Positions 27,172-36,076 of a DNA stretch of 64,000 nucleotides are shown in pieces. Source of the DNA: an uncultured Parabacteroides sp. Lineage in GTDB: Bacteria; Bacteroidota; Bacteroidia; Bacteroidales; Tannerellaceae. Position 1 is the first letter of the stretch. Each line of letters opens with the position of its first letter. The notes under the pieces were generated by a model. The model was not told the DNA's origin. It saw only the letters and a list, made by a program, of their open reading frames with translations, and did no database searches. The stretch spans positions 62,001 through 126,000 of the forward strand of contig CALUZS010000007.1 of NCBI GenBank assembly GCA_944325355.1, in the 5' to 3' direction. The translations under genes were made by a program, and so were the position numbers.

Positions 27172-28203
27172 ATGGAGGGAAAGAAATATTTACTCGGTTT
27201 GACACTGGATGAGTTGAAATCACTCGTAGGAGATCTGGGCATGTCCGGCTTTGTCGCTTCGCAAATAGCCGATTGGCTTTATAAGAAAAAAGTTGGATCC
27301 ATTGATGAGATGACAAACCTTTCTAAGGCAAACCGGGCTCTTTTGTCTCAAAATTATGAAGTGGGAGTAGAACCGCCCGTCAGTTGTATGGAATCGGCGG
27401 ACGGCACCAAAAAGTACCTGTACTCTGCAGGCAAGGATCGTTTTGTCGAGGCGGTTTATATACCGGCTGACGACAGGGCTACGCTTTGCGTTTCTTCGCA
27501 GGTGGGATGTAAGATGAACTGTTCGTTTTGCATGACAGGGAAACAAGGATTCGCTTCCGATTTGAATGCGAACCAGATATTAAACCAGATACAGGCATTG
27601 CCGGAATCCGGGATGTTGACAAATATCGTTTTTATGGGAATGGGAGAACCTCTCGACAACACAGAGAATCTGTTTAAAGTATTGGAAGTGTTGACGGCGA
27701 GTTATGGATATTCATGGAGCCCGAAGCGAATAACCGTATCGACAATCGGCGTGATGAAAGGACTGAAACTGTTTTTGGAGAAGAGCGATTGCCATTTGGC
27801 TGTCAGTTTGCACTCTCCATTTCCGGAGGAACGTTTATCGCTTATGCCGGTAGAGAAAGTTTTTCCTTTGCAGGGCGTGTTGGATTTAATCAGGCAGTAC
27901 GATTTCTCCCACCAACGACGTGTCTCTTTCGAATATATCATGTTTAACGGTTTAAATGATACTCCGCGGCATGCAAATGCTTTGGCGGCGTTGTTGAAAG
28001 GGATTCCCTGTCGGGTGAATTTGATACGTTTTCATGCTATTCCCGGTGTGCCCTTACTTAGTTCCGATTTGGACAAGATGAACCGGTTTCAGGAGTTGCT
28101 GAACAGGAAAGGCGTGATTTGCACAATCCGGGCATCGAGAGGCGAAGATATTTTTGCTGCGTGCGGGATGTTGTCTACTTCTAAATCGGGTAAAACAAAA
28201 TAA
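27172..28203 (+). CDS. rlmN: Dual-specificity 23S rRNA/tRNA adenine C2 methyltransferase RlmN
   Basis: A radical-SAM enzyme that methylates A2503 of 23S rRNA and A37 of some tRNAs. The cluster-binding cysteines lie in CKMNCSFC (Cys113, 117, 120) followed by MTGKQGF. NIVFMGMGEPLDN and RITVSTIGV are family blocks, and the methyl-carrying Cys near the end is in EDIFAACGML. The 343-residue length is normal. Confidence 0.97.
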   Translation: MEGKKYLLGLTLDELKSLVGDLGMSGFVASQIADWLYKKKVGSIDEMTNLSKANRALLSQNYEVGVEPPVSCMESADGTKKYLYSAGKDRFVEAVYIPADDRATLCVSSQVGCKMNCSFCMTGKQGFASDLNANQILNQIQALPESGMLTNIVFMGMGEPLDNTENLFKVLEVLTASYGYSWSPKRITVSTIGVMKGLKLFLEKSDCHLAVSLHSPFPEERLSLMPVEKVFPLQGVLDLIRQYDFSHQRRVSFEYIMFNGLNDTPRHANALAALLKGIPCRVNLIRFHAIPGVPLLSSDLDKMNRFQELLNRKGVICTIRASRGEDIFAACGMLSTSKSGKTK

Positions 28204-28213
28204 ATTGGAATAT

Positions 28214-28259
28214 TTTATATTTGTGGAAATATTAATTGATTTATATTTGTGGAAATATT
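28214..28259 (+). repeat. Tandem 20-bp direct repeat carrying two -7 promoter elements
   Basis: TTTATATTTGTGGAAATATT occurs twice without mismatch at 28214-28233 and 28240-28259 (26-bp period). Each copy contains TATATTTG, a full -7 match. The second copy ends 9 bp before the start of the DUF4837 gene, so only the first is well placed for a normal leader. Confidence 0.8.
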
Positions 28260-28268
28260 GTTAGGCTT

Positions 28269-29309
28269 ATGGGAAGATATACATTATTTGCAGGGATGAC
28301 TTTGATGTTGTCTGTTTTGTTTGCTGCAGTATCTTGCAGCTCCAGCCCGATGTTGACGAAGGCGACGGGTCTGGCTTATGAGGTGGTTGTGGTAATGGAT
28401 AAGGCAGTATGGGACGGAGCTGCCGGTGAATCGGTAAAGGCGGACTTGCGCTCGGACGTCCCCGGGTTGCCGCAGATAGAGCCTTCGTTGAAGATAACTT
28501 ATGTTGAACCTGAGCATTTTGACAACTTCTTGCGTTACGTGCGGAATATTCTGGTTGTTAAAATAAATCCGGATGTATATACGAAAGTGAGTGTTTCTGT
28601 TGAGAAAGACAAGTGGGCGAGAGGTCAGGTGGTTCTGGCAATGAATGCTCCGGACCAGCAGGCAATCGTGGATTTTTTGACGCAGCATAAAAATGTCTTA
28701 TCGAATAGATATGTAAAGGAAGAAATACAGCGTGCTGTTGATTTTTTGCGTTCCGAATATAGCCCGGTGGTGATGTCGCATGTGAAATCCAAATTCGGTT
28801 ACGAACTGAATGCTCCGGCTACGATAACTTCTTATAAGGATACAACCGATTTTTTCTGGGCATCAAACAATGCCGGGACAGGACGTTTGGATATCGTGGT
28901 ATATTCCTTTCCCTATGTTGACAAAGAAACTTTAACAAAAGACTATCTGGTGGCAAAACGTGATTCGATGATGAAGCAACATATGCCCGGGGCTTTCCCT
29001 AATTCTTACATGCAGACCGAGAAAAAGGCGGAAATCTCTTATACTCCGATAACCTTGAACGGGACGTATTGTGGAGAAATGCGAGGTTTATGGTCGATGG
29101 TTGGAGACATGATGGGCGGCCCGTTTGTCAGCCATACCGTTTTGGATGAAAAAAATCAGCGTGTAATAGTTGCGGAAGGTTTTGTCTATGCGCCGGAAAC
29201 CGATAAAAGAAATTTCATCCGCCGGGTAGAGGCTGCTTTGTTTACGTTGCGCCCGGAAGGAACAGAGATAAGTGGTGACGTATTTGGTCTTTCTAGTAAT
29301 AAGGAATAA
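28269..29309 (+). CDS. DUF4837 family lipoprotein
   Basis: A ~346-residue lipoprotein of the Bacteroidota family DUF4837, function unknown. The start at 28269 (MGRYTLFAGM...AAVSCSSSP) gives a standard lipobox; the frame open from 28236 would start inside the promoter repeat. Family blocks include YEVVVVMDKAVWDG near the start, FLRYVRNILVVKINPDVY, and RGLWSMVGDMMGGPFVSHTVLDE near the end. It is followed after 2 bp by pdxA, so the two are likely co-transcribed. Confidence 0.85.
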   Translation: MGRYTLFAGMTLMLSVLFAAVSCSSSPMLTKATGLAYEVVVVMDKAVWDGAAGESVKADLRSDVPGLPQIEPSLKITYVEPEHFDNFLRYVRNILVVKINPDVYTKVSVSVEKDKWARGQVVLAMNAPDQQAIVDFLTQHKNVLSNRYVKEEIQRAVDFLRSEYSPVVMSHVKSKFGYELNAPATITSYKDTTDFFWASNNAGTGRLDIVVYSFPYVDKETLTKDYLVAKRDSMMKQHMPGAFPNSYMQTEKKAEISYTPITLNGTYCGEMRGLWSMVGDMMGGPFVSHTVLDEKNQRVIVAEGFVYAPETDKRNFIRRVEAALFTLRPEGTEISGDVFGLSSNKE

Positions 29310-29311
29310 GA

Positions 29312-30418
29312 ATGGAAAATCGAATAATCAGGGTAGGAATTACCCATGGTGATATCAACGGAATAGGATATGAAGTCATTTTGAAAACGTTTGGAGATGC
29401 ACGGATGGCGGAATTGTGTACACCTGTCATCTATGGTTCTTCAAAAATTGCCGGTTATCATCGGAAAGCGCTAAACCTTCCTTCCGTGAATTTGAATGTT
29501 ATTTCGAAAGCGGAAGATGCTGGAACAAACAGGGTGAATATGATAAACTGTGTTCCCGAGGATTTGAAAGTCGAACTTTCCCAATCGACGGAAGTCGCAG
29601 GTGAAGCTGCTTTCAAGGCGTTGGAAACTGCAGTTGAAGATTTGAAGAGAGGTGTTATCGACGTCTTGTTGACAGCTCCGATAAACAAGCATAACATACA
29701 GAATGCATCATTCCATTTCCCGGGGCATACGGAATACCTGGAAGAGCGTTTCGGCATGGACAAAGACAAAGCCTTGATGATTTTGATGAGCGGTAACCTG
29801 AGGGTCGCTTTGGTTACAGGGCATATCCCGTTGTCGGAAGTGGCATCTGCTGTGACGGTGGAATCGGTCCTTTTAAAACTGAAGTTGTTCAACCGTTCGT
29901 TGGTGCAGGACTTTGGGATAGTAAAGCCGCGCATAGCAGTGCTTGCCCTTAACCCTCATGCCGGTGATAACGGTTTGTTGGGAAAAGAAGAAGAGACGGT
30001 TCTGAAGCCGGCGATGGCGGAAGCCGAAAAGGAGGGGATAATGAGTTTTGGACCGTATGCGGCAGATGGCTTTTTCGGGTCTGAGATGTATACGACATTC
30101 GATGGTGTCCTGGCAATGTATCACGACCAAGGGCTTGCCCCTTTCAAAGCCTTGGCTATGGAGAGCGGTGTAAACTTTACAGCAGGGTTGCCTGTTGTGC
30201 GGACTTCGCCGGCGCATGGGACTGCTTACGATATAGCCGGGAAGAACTTGGCTTCGGAAGATTCGTTCCGGCAGGCATTATATACCGCAATCGATGTGTA
30301 TAACAATCGTCGGCGGTATAAGGAGGCTACGGCAAATCCTTTGCGGAAGCAATATTTTGATCGTGGAGGAGACAACGAAAAGCTGGATTTGACAAAAGAC
30401 GAGGAAGATTCGCTGTAA
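29312..30418 (+). CDS. pdxA: 4-hydroxythreonine-4-phosphate dehydrogenase PdxA
   Basis: Oxidises 4-phosphohydroxy-L-threonine in the DXP-dependent route to pyridoxal phosphate. 368 residues. Family blocks: VGITHGDINGIGYEVILKTF at the start, LLTAPINKHNIQ, FPGHTEYLEERF (metal His), VALVTGHIPLSEV, LNPHAGDNGLLG, MYHDQGLAPFKAL (metal His) and RTSPAHGTAYDIAGK. The C-terminal ~30 acidic residues extend slightly beyond the family core. It ends at a strong terminator. Confidence 0.96.
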   Translation: MENRIIRVGITHGDINGIGYEVILKTFGDARMAELCTPVIYGSSKIAGYHRKALNLPSVNLNVISKAEDAGTNRVNMINCVPEDLKVELSQSTEVAGEAAFKALETAVEDLKRGVIDVLLTAPINKHNIQNASFHFPGHTEYLEERFGMDKDKALMILMSGNLRVALVTGHIPLSEVASAVTVESVLLKLKLFNRSLVQDFGIVKPRIAVLALNPHAGDNGLLGKEEETVLKPAMAEAEKEGIMSFGPYAADGFFGSEMYTTFDGVLAMYHDQGLAPFKALAMESGVNFTAGLPVVRTSPAHGTAYDIAGKNLASEDSFRQALYTAIDVYNNRRRYKEATANPLRKQYFDRGGDNEKLDLTKDEEDSL

Positions 30419-30475
30419 AGAAGCAACAGTAGAATGTTTAGTTCAAAAGAATACTCTTTTTGAGAAAGAGAAATT

Positions 30476-30536
30476 AAAACAGGGAAAACTCCGCAGGAAG
30501 TTTTGGCAGACTTTCGGCGGAGTTTTCCCTGTTTTT
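30476..30536 (+). terminator. Intrinsic terminator of DUF4837-pdxA
   Basis: A perfect 19-bp stem (AAAACAGGGAAAACTCCGC and its complement) with a 22-nt loop, ending in a T-run, 57 bp after the pdxA stop. Confidence 0.85.
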
Positions 30537-30612
30537 GCGCGGCGCTATCAGAAAATATTCCGGATTTTTGAAGAAGAATAAACAGATGAATTTGAGAATG
30601 TTTAAAAAAAGT

Positions 30613-30643
30613 ATTGTGGAGAAAGGAAAAAGTTGTACTTTTG
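30613..30643 (+). promoter_or_regulatory. Promoter of rpsU
   Basis: ATTG (near-match to TTTG), 19-nt spacer, TACTTTTG (full -7 match). It predicts a transcript start near 30650 and a leader of about 168 nt before rpsU. Confidence 0.55.
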
Positions 30644-30649
30644 TCGGCA

Positions 30650-30817
30650 AAAATTCGGGAGATATAGCCGGTTGGTAACAGACCATAAATGAAAATTTGT
30701 GGCAAAACTGAGGAAAGGAGGTTGTTCGTCCTGAAAAATTCTTAGGCTTTAATGAATAAGGAATTGGATTATTGAGCGAAAAAGAAAATTGTATAGTAAA
30801 TTAAATAAAAGTAAATT
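30650..30817 (+). promoter_or_regulatory. Long rpsU leader with a Shine-Dalgarno-like sequence
   Basis: The predicted leader holds AAAGGAGGT at 30714-30722, a near-perfect anti-Shine-Dalgarno complement, about 95 nt before the rpsU start and inside an 18-codon ORF (30689-30745, MKICGKTEERRLFVLKNS). Bacteroidota genes rarely have such sequences, and protein bS21 itself helps hide the anti-Shine-Dalgarno end of 16S rRNA in this phylum. A feedback role is inferred. Confidence 0.5.
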
Positions 30818-31009
30818 ATGATTGTAGTTCCATTGAAAGAAGGCGAAAACATTGAAAAAGCCTTGAAAAAATTCAAACGTAAATTTGAAAAGACCGGCAT
30901 TGTAAAAGAATTGAGAAATCGTCAAGCATTCGAAAAACCGTCGGTAACGAAAAGAAAACAAGTGATGCACGCAATTTACGTACAGAAATTGCGCCAGAAC
31001 GAAGAATAA
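30818..31009 (+). CDS. rpsU: 30S ribosomal protein bS21
   Basis: A 63-residue small-subunit protein (MIVVPLKEGENIEKALKKFKRKFEKTGIVKEL...), family length, with the basic C-terminus. It binds near the 3' end of 16S rRNA. No Shine-Dalgarno lies directly before its start; the nearby sequence is AT-rich. xerC follows after 71 bp with its own likely promoter. Confidence 0.97.
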   Translation: MIVVPLKEGENIEKALKKFKRKFEKTGIVKELRNRQAFEKPSVTKRKQVMHAIYVQKLRQNEE

Positions 31010-31023
31010 TTTTTTTTATTGGA

Positions 31024-31055
31024 TTTGTTTTTCTGGGGATTCTTGTTTATATTCG
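31024..31055 (+). promoter_or_regulatory. Promoter of xerC-hpf
   Basis: TTTG, 20-nt spacer, TATATTCG (one mismatch to the -7 consensus), 25 bp before xerC. Confidence 0.5.
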
Positions 31056-31080
31056 TTGCATAAAATATTAATGTGCGGAT

Positions 31081-31968
31081 ATGTTGACAGAGGAGTTTCT
31101 TCGGTATTTAAAATATGAACGTGCTTATTCGCAGAAAACGATAGAAGCATATTCTAATGATTTGAAAGAGTTCAGATCATTTTTCGAGGAACGAATCGAC
31201 AGTGTATTTGCTCCGGAAACAGTCGATGCCGACATCGTCAGGCAATGGGAAGTTTATTTGCTTGAGCATGAGAGAATGTCGGCAAGGTCGGTAAATAGGA
31301 AGTTGAGCGCGCTGAAATCTTTTTTTCGGTATTTGCTGAAGAGCAAAAAAATAGCTTCAAATCCGTTGCATTTACTTTCCGGGCCGAAAACGAAAAAACC
31401 TTTGCCCTGTTTTATAAAGGAAAAGGATATGTTGGAAGTCCTTGATGGAGACTTTTTCGGAGACGATTTTGAGGGGATAAGAAACCGCTTGATTGTAGAG
31501 ACCTTGTACGACACGGGAATGCGTCGCTCTGAACTTGCCGGTCTGAAAGATTCGGATGTGGATATGTCGGCAATGCTCTTGAAAGTGACAGGGAAACGGA
31601 ATAAACAGCGGTTGATACCGTTCGCTCAAAGACTGAAAGGACAGATCGAACATTATTGGGAAATGCGCAGGCGAGATGTTGGAGAGACTGACGGCTGGTT
31701 GTTTGTTAATGCAAACGGTCAACAAATATCGGCTGATGTCGTTTATAAAGTCGTGAAAAGTGCTTTAAATAATATTCCGATGCTTTCAAAGCGCAGCCCG
31801 CATGTTTTACGGCACACATTTGCAACGAGTATGTTAAATAATGGCGCGGAGCTTAATGCTGTAAAAGAGTTGTTAGGCCATAGCAGCCTTGCTTCCACCA
31901 GTGTTTATACGCATACAACCTTTGAGGAATTGAAAAGAATGTATCATGCCCATCCAAGGGCAAAGTAA
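31081..31968 (+). CDS. xerC: Tyrosine recombinase XerC
   Basis: A 295-residue tyrosine recombinase that resolves chromosome dimers with a XerD partner. The N-terminal SAM-like domain is at ~1-90 (YLKYERAYSQKTIEAYSNDLKEF). Catalytic residues are all present: Arg in DTGMRRSELAGL, Lys in VTGKRNKQR, HxxR in PHVLRHTFATSML, His in LLGHSSLASTSVYTH, and the nucleophile Tyr in that last block. The gene lies in the housekeeping cluster rpsU-xerC-hpf-tuf, usual for Bacteroidales, and not in a mobile element. Confidence 0.94.
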   Translation: MLTEEFLRYLKYERAYSQKTIEAYSNDLKEFRSFFEERIDSVFAPETVDADIVRQWEVYLLEHERMSARSVNRKLSALKSFFRYLLKSKKIASNPLHLLSGPKTKKPLPCFIKEKDMLEVLDGDFFGDDFEGIRNRLIVETLYDTGMRRSELAGLKDSDVDMSAMLLKVTGKRNKQRLIPFAQRLKGQIEHYWEMRRRDVGETDGWLFVNANGQQISADVVYKVVKSALNNIPMLSKRSPHVLRHTFATSMLNNGAELNAVKELLGHSSLASTSVYTHTTFEELKRMYHAHPRAK

Positions 31969-31981
31969 AAAGGAGGTTTTT

Positions 31982-32281
31982 ATGGAAACAAGAATTCAGA
32001 CAATTCACTTTGACGCATCAGAGCAGTTGAAGAATTTTATTCAGAAGAAAGTTTCAAAACTGGAACAGTATTTTGATGGTATTCTGTTGTCGGATGTGAT
32101 TCTGAAAGTAGTAAAACCGGAAACTGCAAACAACAAACATGCAAGTATCCGCTTGAAAATTAAAAATGGCGAGTGCTTTGCGGAAAAAATTGCAGATTCG
32201 TTTGAGGAATCAATAGATGTTTGTGTTGAAGCATTAGAAAAACAGTTGCTTAGATTTAAAGAAAAAAGCAGGTCTAAATAA
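31982..32281 (+). CDS. hpf: Ribosome hibernation-promoting factor (HPF/YfiA family)
   Basis: A 99-residue short HPF. It binds the 30S decoding region in slow growth. The start at 31982 (METRIQTIHFDASEQLKNFIQKKVSKLEQYF) matches the family; the frame open from 31946 overlaps the xerC end. The dimerising C-terminal domain of long HPF is absent. It follows xerC by 13 bp. Confidence 0.93.
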   Translation: METRIQTIHFDASEQLKNFIQKKVSKLEQYFDGILLSDVILKVVKPETANNKHASIRLKIKNGECFAEKIADSFEESIDVCVEALEKQLLRFKEKSRSK

Positions 32282-32298
32282 AAAAGCGTTGTGAAAAA

Positions 32299-32329
32299 TT
32301 TGGTATATAAGAAATAATGTTTAAATTTG
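32299..32329 (+). promoter_or_regulatory. Promoter of the tRNA-tuf-ribosomal operon
   Basis: TTTG, 19-nt spacer, TAAATTTG: a perfect match to the Bacteroidota consensus, 35 bp before the first tRNA. This is the best promoter in the window, as expected for tRNA and translation genes. Confidence 0.8.
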
Positions 32330-32364
32330 CAGCCGTTTTCGATTGTATCGAAACGGCTGTATAT

Positions 32365-32438
32365 GCCTCTTTAGCTCAGTTGGCCAGAGCACGTGATTTG
32401 TAATCTCGGGGTCGTTGGTTCGAATCCGACAAGAGGCT
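32365..32438 (+). tRNA. tRNA-Thr (TGT)
   Basis: GCCTCTT pairs with AAGAGGC; anticodon TGT at 32399-32401 in the loop TTTGTAA; T-loop GGTTCGAATCC present. CCA is not encoded. One T-T mismatch in the anticodon stem. Confidence 0.95.
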
Positions 32439-32453
32439 CAGAAAAGATTGAAA

Positions 32454-32536
32454 GGGCAGTTACCAGAGTGGCCAAATGGGGCTGACTGTAACTCAGCTGG
32501 CTTACGCCTTCGGTGGTTCGAATCCATCACTGCCCA
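32454..32536 (+). tRNA. tRNA-Tyr (GTA)
   Basis: GGGCAGT pairs with ACTGCCC; anticodon GTA at 32488-32490; a long variable arm (class II) follows, as usual for bacterial tRNA-Tyr. Confidence 0.95.
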
Positions 32537-32569
32537 CAACCGTTTAAGTTGAAAAAGATGGTTTCAAAA

Positions 32570-32642
32570 GCGGAAGTAGCTCAGTCGATAGAGCATTAGC
32601 CTTCCAAGCTGAGGGTCGCGGGTTTGAGTCCCGTCTTCCGCT
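32570..32642 (+). tRNA. tRNA-Gly (TCC)
   Basis: GCGGAAG pairs with CTTCCGC; anticodon TCC at 32603-32605 between perfectly pairing TTAGC/GCTGA arms. Confidence 0.95.
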
Positions 32643-32649
32643 CAAAACT

Positions 32650-32721
<72 letters not shown>

Positions 32722-32773
32722 CGATAATTTGGATTAGGATATGATCATTAATCAAATAAAGAATATTTAAGTT

Positions 32774-33961
32774 ATGGCAAAAGAGAAATTTGACAGATCG
32801 AAACCACATGTAAACATTGGTACGATTGGTCACGTAGACCACGGTAAAACGACTTTGACTGCAGCTATTACTACGGTATTGGCAAAAAAAGGTCTTTCAG
32901 AACAACGTTCTTTCGATTCTATCGATAATGCTCCGGAAGAAAAAGAAAGAGGTATCACTATCAACACTGCTCACGTAGAGTATCAGACTGCAAATCGTCA
33001 CTATGCACACGTAGACTGTCCGGGACACGCCGACTATGTAAAGAACATGGTAACAGGTGCTGCTCAGATGGATGGTGCTATCATCGTTGTTGCTGCAACT
33101 GATGGTCCGATGCCTCAGACTCGTGAACACATTTTGTTGGCTCGTCAGGTAAACGTTCCGAAATTGGTCGTTTTCATGAACAAATGTGATATGGTAGACG
33201 ATGAAGAAATGTTGGAATTGGTAGAAATGGAAATGCGTGAATTGCTTTCATTCTACGGATTCGACGGTGACAATACTCCTATCATTCGCGGTTCTGCTCT
33301 TGGTGCTTTGAACGGTGATCCGAAATGGGAAGAAAAAATCATGGAGTTGATGGATGCATGTGATACATGGATTCCGCTTCCTCCGCGTGAAATAGATAAA
33401 CCGTTCTTGATGCCGGTTGAAGATGTATTCTCTATCACTGGTCGTGGAACAGTAGCAACTGGCCGTATCGAAACCGGTGTTGTGAAAGTTGGTGATGAAG
33501 TTCAGATTATTGGTTTGGGCGCTGACGGAAAGAAATCTGTAGTAACAGGTGTTGAAATGTTCCGTAAGTTGCTGGATCAAGGTGAAGCTGGTGACAACGT
33601 AGGTTTGTTGCTTCGCGGTATCGATAAGAATGAAGTTAAACGTGGTATGGTAATCTGCCACCCGGGTCAGATTAAACCTCACTCTAAATTCAAAGCTGAG
33701 GTTTATATCTTGAAGAAAGAAGAAGGTGGACGTCACACTCCGTTCCACAACCATTATCGTCCTCAGTTCTATATCCGTACTTTGGATGTTACAGGCGAAA
33801 TCACTTTGCCGGAAGGAACTGAAATGGTAATGCCGGGTGATAACGTAACCATTGAAGTGGAATTGATTTATCCGGTAGCTTGTAATGTAGGTTTGCGCTT
33901 CGCTATCCGTGAAGGTGGACGTACAGTAGGTGCAGGTCAGATTACAGAATTGGAAAACTAA
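32774..33961 (+). CDS. tuf: Translation elongation factor EF-Tu
   Basis: A 395-residue GTPase carrying aminoacyl-tRNA to the ribosome. P-loop GHVDHGKTT, switch region [20 protein letters not shown] and NKCD motifs are all present, followed by the two beta-barrel domains ([29 protein letters not shown]). The codon use is strongly biased, as for a highly expressed gene. It lies between the tRNA cluster and tRNA-Trp. Confidence 0.99.
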   Translation: MAKEKFDRSKPHVNIGTIGHVDHGKTTLTAAITTVLAKKGLSEQRSFDSIDNAPEEKERGITINTAHVEYQTANRHYAHVDCPGHADYVKNMVTGAAQMDGAIIVVAATDGPMPQTREHILLARQVNVPKLVVFMNKCDMVDDEEMLELVEMEMRELLSFYGFDGDNTPIIRGSALGALNGDPKWEEKIMELMDACDTWIPLPPREIDKPFLMPVEDVFSITGRGTVATGRIETGVVKVGDEVQIIGLGADGKKSVVTGVEMFRKLLDQGEAGDNVGLLLRGIDKNEVKRGMVICHPGQIKPHSKFKAEVYILKKEEGGRHTPFHNHYRPQFYIRTLDVTGEITLPEGTEMVMPGDNVTIEVELIYPVACNVGLRFAIREGGRTVGAGQITELEN

Positions 33962-33978
33962 TCAGTTTTTGAAATAAG

Positions 33979-34003
33979 ATAGCCAGCTGTTAAGGCTGGC
34001 TAT
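33979..34003 (+). terminator. Hairpin between tuf and tRNA-Trp
   Basis: ATAGCCAG pairs with CTGGCTAT around a 9-nt loop directly before tRNA-Trp. With only a short T-stretch after it, it may be a processing or partial termination site. Confidence 0.4.
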
Positions 34004-34005
34004 TT

Positions 34006-34078
34006 ACGGAACTAGCTCAGTTGGTAGAGCACTGGTCTCCAAAACCAGGTGTCGGGAGTTCGAGTCTCTCGTTCCGTG
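34006..34078 (+). tRNA. tRNA-Trp (CCA)
   Basis: ACGGAAC pairs with GTTCCGT; anticodon CCA at 34039-34041 between CTGGT/ACCAG. It stands between tuf and secE, the usual place in Bacteroidota. Confidence 0.96.
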
Positions 34079-34096
34079 CTAAAATCTATAGATTCG

Positions 34097-34291
34097 ATGA
34101 AGAAGGTGTTTAAATATATTAAGGAATCTTATAACGAACTTGTTTATAAAGTTTCTTGGCCTACGCGGAAAGAATTATCTAATAGTGCGGTAGTTGTTAT
34201 GTTTGCTTCCCTTATAATTGCAGTACTTATTTTCGCGATTGATTCTTGTTTCGAAGTTGGTGTACGTTTCATTTATGAGAAAATCTTTTAA
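34097..34291 (+). CDS. secE: Preprotein translocase subunit SecE
   Basis: A 64-residue short SecE with one membrane segment (residues ~30-58) and the family block YNELVYKVSWPTRKELSNSAVVV. The start at 34097 (MKKVFKYIKESY) is chosen because the frame open from 34049 runs into tRNA-Trp. nusG follows after 11 bp. Confidence 0.95.
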   Translation: MKKVFKYIKESYNELVYKVSWPTRKELSNSAVVVMFASLIIAVLIFAIDSCFEVGVRFIYEKIF

Positions 34292-34302
34292 TCTCTTTAA
34301 GT

Positions 34303-34845
34303 ATGTCTGATGTTCAAAAAAAATTTTATGTTCTGAGAGCCATAAGTGGCAAAGAGAACAAGGCTAAAGAATATTTAGAGGCAGAGATTAAAAATACCGA
34401 TTTAGGTGAGTACGTATCTCAAGTTCTGATCCCTACTGAGAAAACTTATTCGATGCGTAACGGTAAAAAAGTTATGAAAGAAAGAGCTTATTTACCGGGG
34501 TATGTGTTGATTGAAGCGGCATTAGTGGGAGAAGTTATCCACCGATTGAAGAATATTCCGAATATTATCGGTTTTTTGGGAGGGTCTGAGAATCCTGTTC
34601 CTTTACGTCCTTCAGAAGTGAGCCGTATATTGGGTACGGTTGATGAGTTGCAGGAAGTTCCGGAAGATTTGGATATTCAATATTTTGTGGGCGAAAATGT
34701 AAAAATTACGTTTGGTCCGTTTAATGGTTTCAGTGGAGTAATCGAAGAGGTTAATGCCGAGAAAAAGAAGCTCAAGGTAATGGTGAAAGTCTTCGGGCGT
34801 AAAACGCCGTTAGAGCTTAATTATATGCAAGTTGAGAAAGAATAG
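34303..34845 (+). CDS. nusG: Transcription antitermination factor NusG
   Basis: A 180-residue NusG with the NGN domain ([36 protein letters not shown]) and a C-terminal KOW domain ([45 protein letters not shown]). It couples RNA polymerase to processivity control and to Rho or the ribosome. Confidence 0.97.
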   Translation: MSDVQKKFYVLRAISGKENKAKEYLEAEIKNTDLGEYVSQVLIPTEKTYSMRNGKKVMKERAYLPGYVLIEAALVGEVIHRLKNIPNIIGFLGGSENPVPLRPSEVSRILGTVDELQEVPEDLDIQYFVGENVKITFGPFNGFSGVIEEVNAEKKKLKVMVKVFGRKTPLELNYMQVEKE

Positions 34846-34907
34846 TATTTCTGTTACGAGGGATACGGGTTCTTTCGTTGTTGTTTATATATCTAAATTT
34901 TAGAAAA

Positions 34908-35351
34908 ATGGCTAAAGAAGTTGCTGGACAAATCAAATTACAGATTAAGGGAGGAGCAGCAAACCCTTCTCCGCCAGTAGGACCGGCTTTAGGTTCTAAG
35001 GGTATTAATATTATGGAGTTTTGCAAGCAATTTAATGCCAAGACCCAAGACAAGGCTGGTAAAGTGTTGCCGGTGGTAATTACTTACTATGCTGATAAGT
35101 CTTTCGACTTTGTCGTTAAAACCCCTCCTGTGGCTATACAGTTATTGGAAGCTGTGAAACAGAAGAGTGGTTCTGCTGAGCCGAATCGTAAGAAAATTGC
35201 AGAAGTTTCTTGGGATCAGGTAAAAACAATTGCAGAAGACAAATTACAAGATTTAAACTGCTTTACAGTTGAATCGGCTATGAAAATGGTTGCCGGTACA
35301 GCGAGAAGTATGGGTATCACAGTAAAGGGAACATTCCCGGGTAATAACTAA
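34908..35351 (+). CDS. rplK: 50S ribosomal protein uL11
   Basis: A 147-residue protein of the GTPase-associated centre. The start at 34908 ([29 protein letters not shown]) fits the family; the frame from 34878 adds 10 non-conserved residues. Ends with the RNA-binding domain [17 protein letters not shown]. Confidence 0.98.
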   Translation: MAKEVAGQIKLQIKGGAANPSPPVGPALGSKGINIMEFCKQFNAKTQDKAGKVLPVVITYYADKSFDFVVKTPPVAIQLLEAVKQKSGSAEPNRKKIAEVSWDQVKTIAEDKLQDLNCFTVESAMKMVAGTARSMGITVKGTFPGNN

Positions 35352-35365
35352 AAACTTCAATTGAA

Positions 35366-36064
35366 ATGAGTAAACTTACAAAAAATCAAAAGTTGGCTTT
35401 AAGTAAAATTGAAGCAGGGAAGGCATATTCATTGAAAGAAGCTTCTGCTTTGGTAAAGGAAATTACCACTACAAAGTTCGATGCTTCCATAGATGTTGAT
35501 GTTCGTTTAGGTGTTGATCCTCGTAAAGCCAACCAAATGGTGAGGGGTGTTGTTTCATTGCCTCACGGGACTGGTAAGCAGGTTCGGGTTCTTGCATTAT
35601 GTACTCCTGATAAGGAAGCAGAAGCAACTGCATCTGGTGCAGATTACGTAGGTTTGGATGAGTATATCGAAAAGATTAAAGGCGGTTGGACTGATGTTGA
35701 TGTTATTATCACAATGCCTTCGGTTATGGGTAAAATCGGTGCTTTGGGTCGTGTATTGGGTCCTCGTGGTTTGATGCCGAATCCTAAAAGTGGTACCGTT
35801 ACTAACGAAATAGGTAATGCGGTAAAAGAAGTAAAACAAGGAAAAATCGACTTTAAAGTAGATAAATCCGGTATTGTCCATACGTCAATTGGAAAAGTTT
35901 CTTTTTCAGCAGATCAGATTCAAGATAATGCCAAGGAATTTATCCAGACTTTGATTAAGTTGAAACCGTCTGCTGCTAAAGGTGCATATATAAAGAGTAT
36001 CTATCTTTCGAGTACGATGAGTGCGGGTATTAAAATCGATCCGAAATCAGTTGATGAACTTTAA
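35366..36064 (+). CDS. rplA: 50S ribosomal protein uL1
   Basis: A 232-residue L1-stalk protein, with the signature block [22 protein letters not shown]. In many bacteria it also represses the rplKA transcript; a target site was not identified here. Confidence 0.98.
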   Translation: MSKLTKNQKLALSKIEAGKAYSLKEASALVKEITTTKFDASIDVDVRLGVDPRKANQMVRGVVSLPHGTGKQVRVLALCTPDKEAEATASGADYVGLDEYIEKIKGGWTDVDVIITMPSVMGKIGALGRVLGPRGLMPNPKSGTVTNEIGNAVKEVKQGKIDFKVDKSGIVHTSIGKVSFSADQIQDNAKEFIQTLIKLKPSAAKGAYIKSIYLSSTMSAGIKIDPKSVDEL

Positions 36065-36076
36065 TACAATTGGACT

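Noticed and set aside
30689..30745. 18-codon ORF in the rpsU leader as a real gene
   Set aside because: Too short to support as coding, and its only notable content is the Shine-Dalgarno-like block, which is reported as a regulatory feature.
31081..31968. Tyrosine recombinase considered as a mobile-element integrase
   Set aside because: Sequence, length and place in the rpsU-xerC-hpf-tuf cluster are those of the housekeeping XerC.
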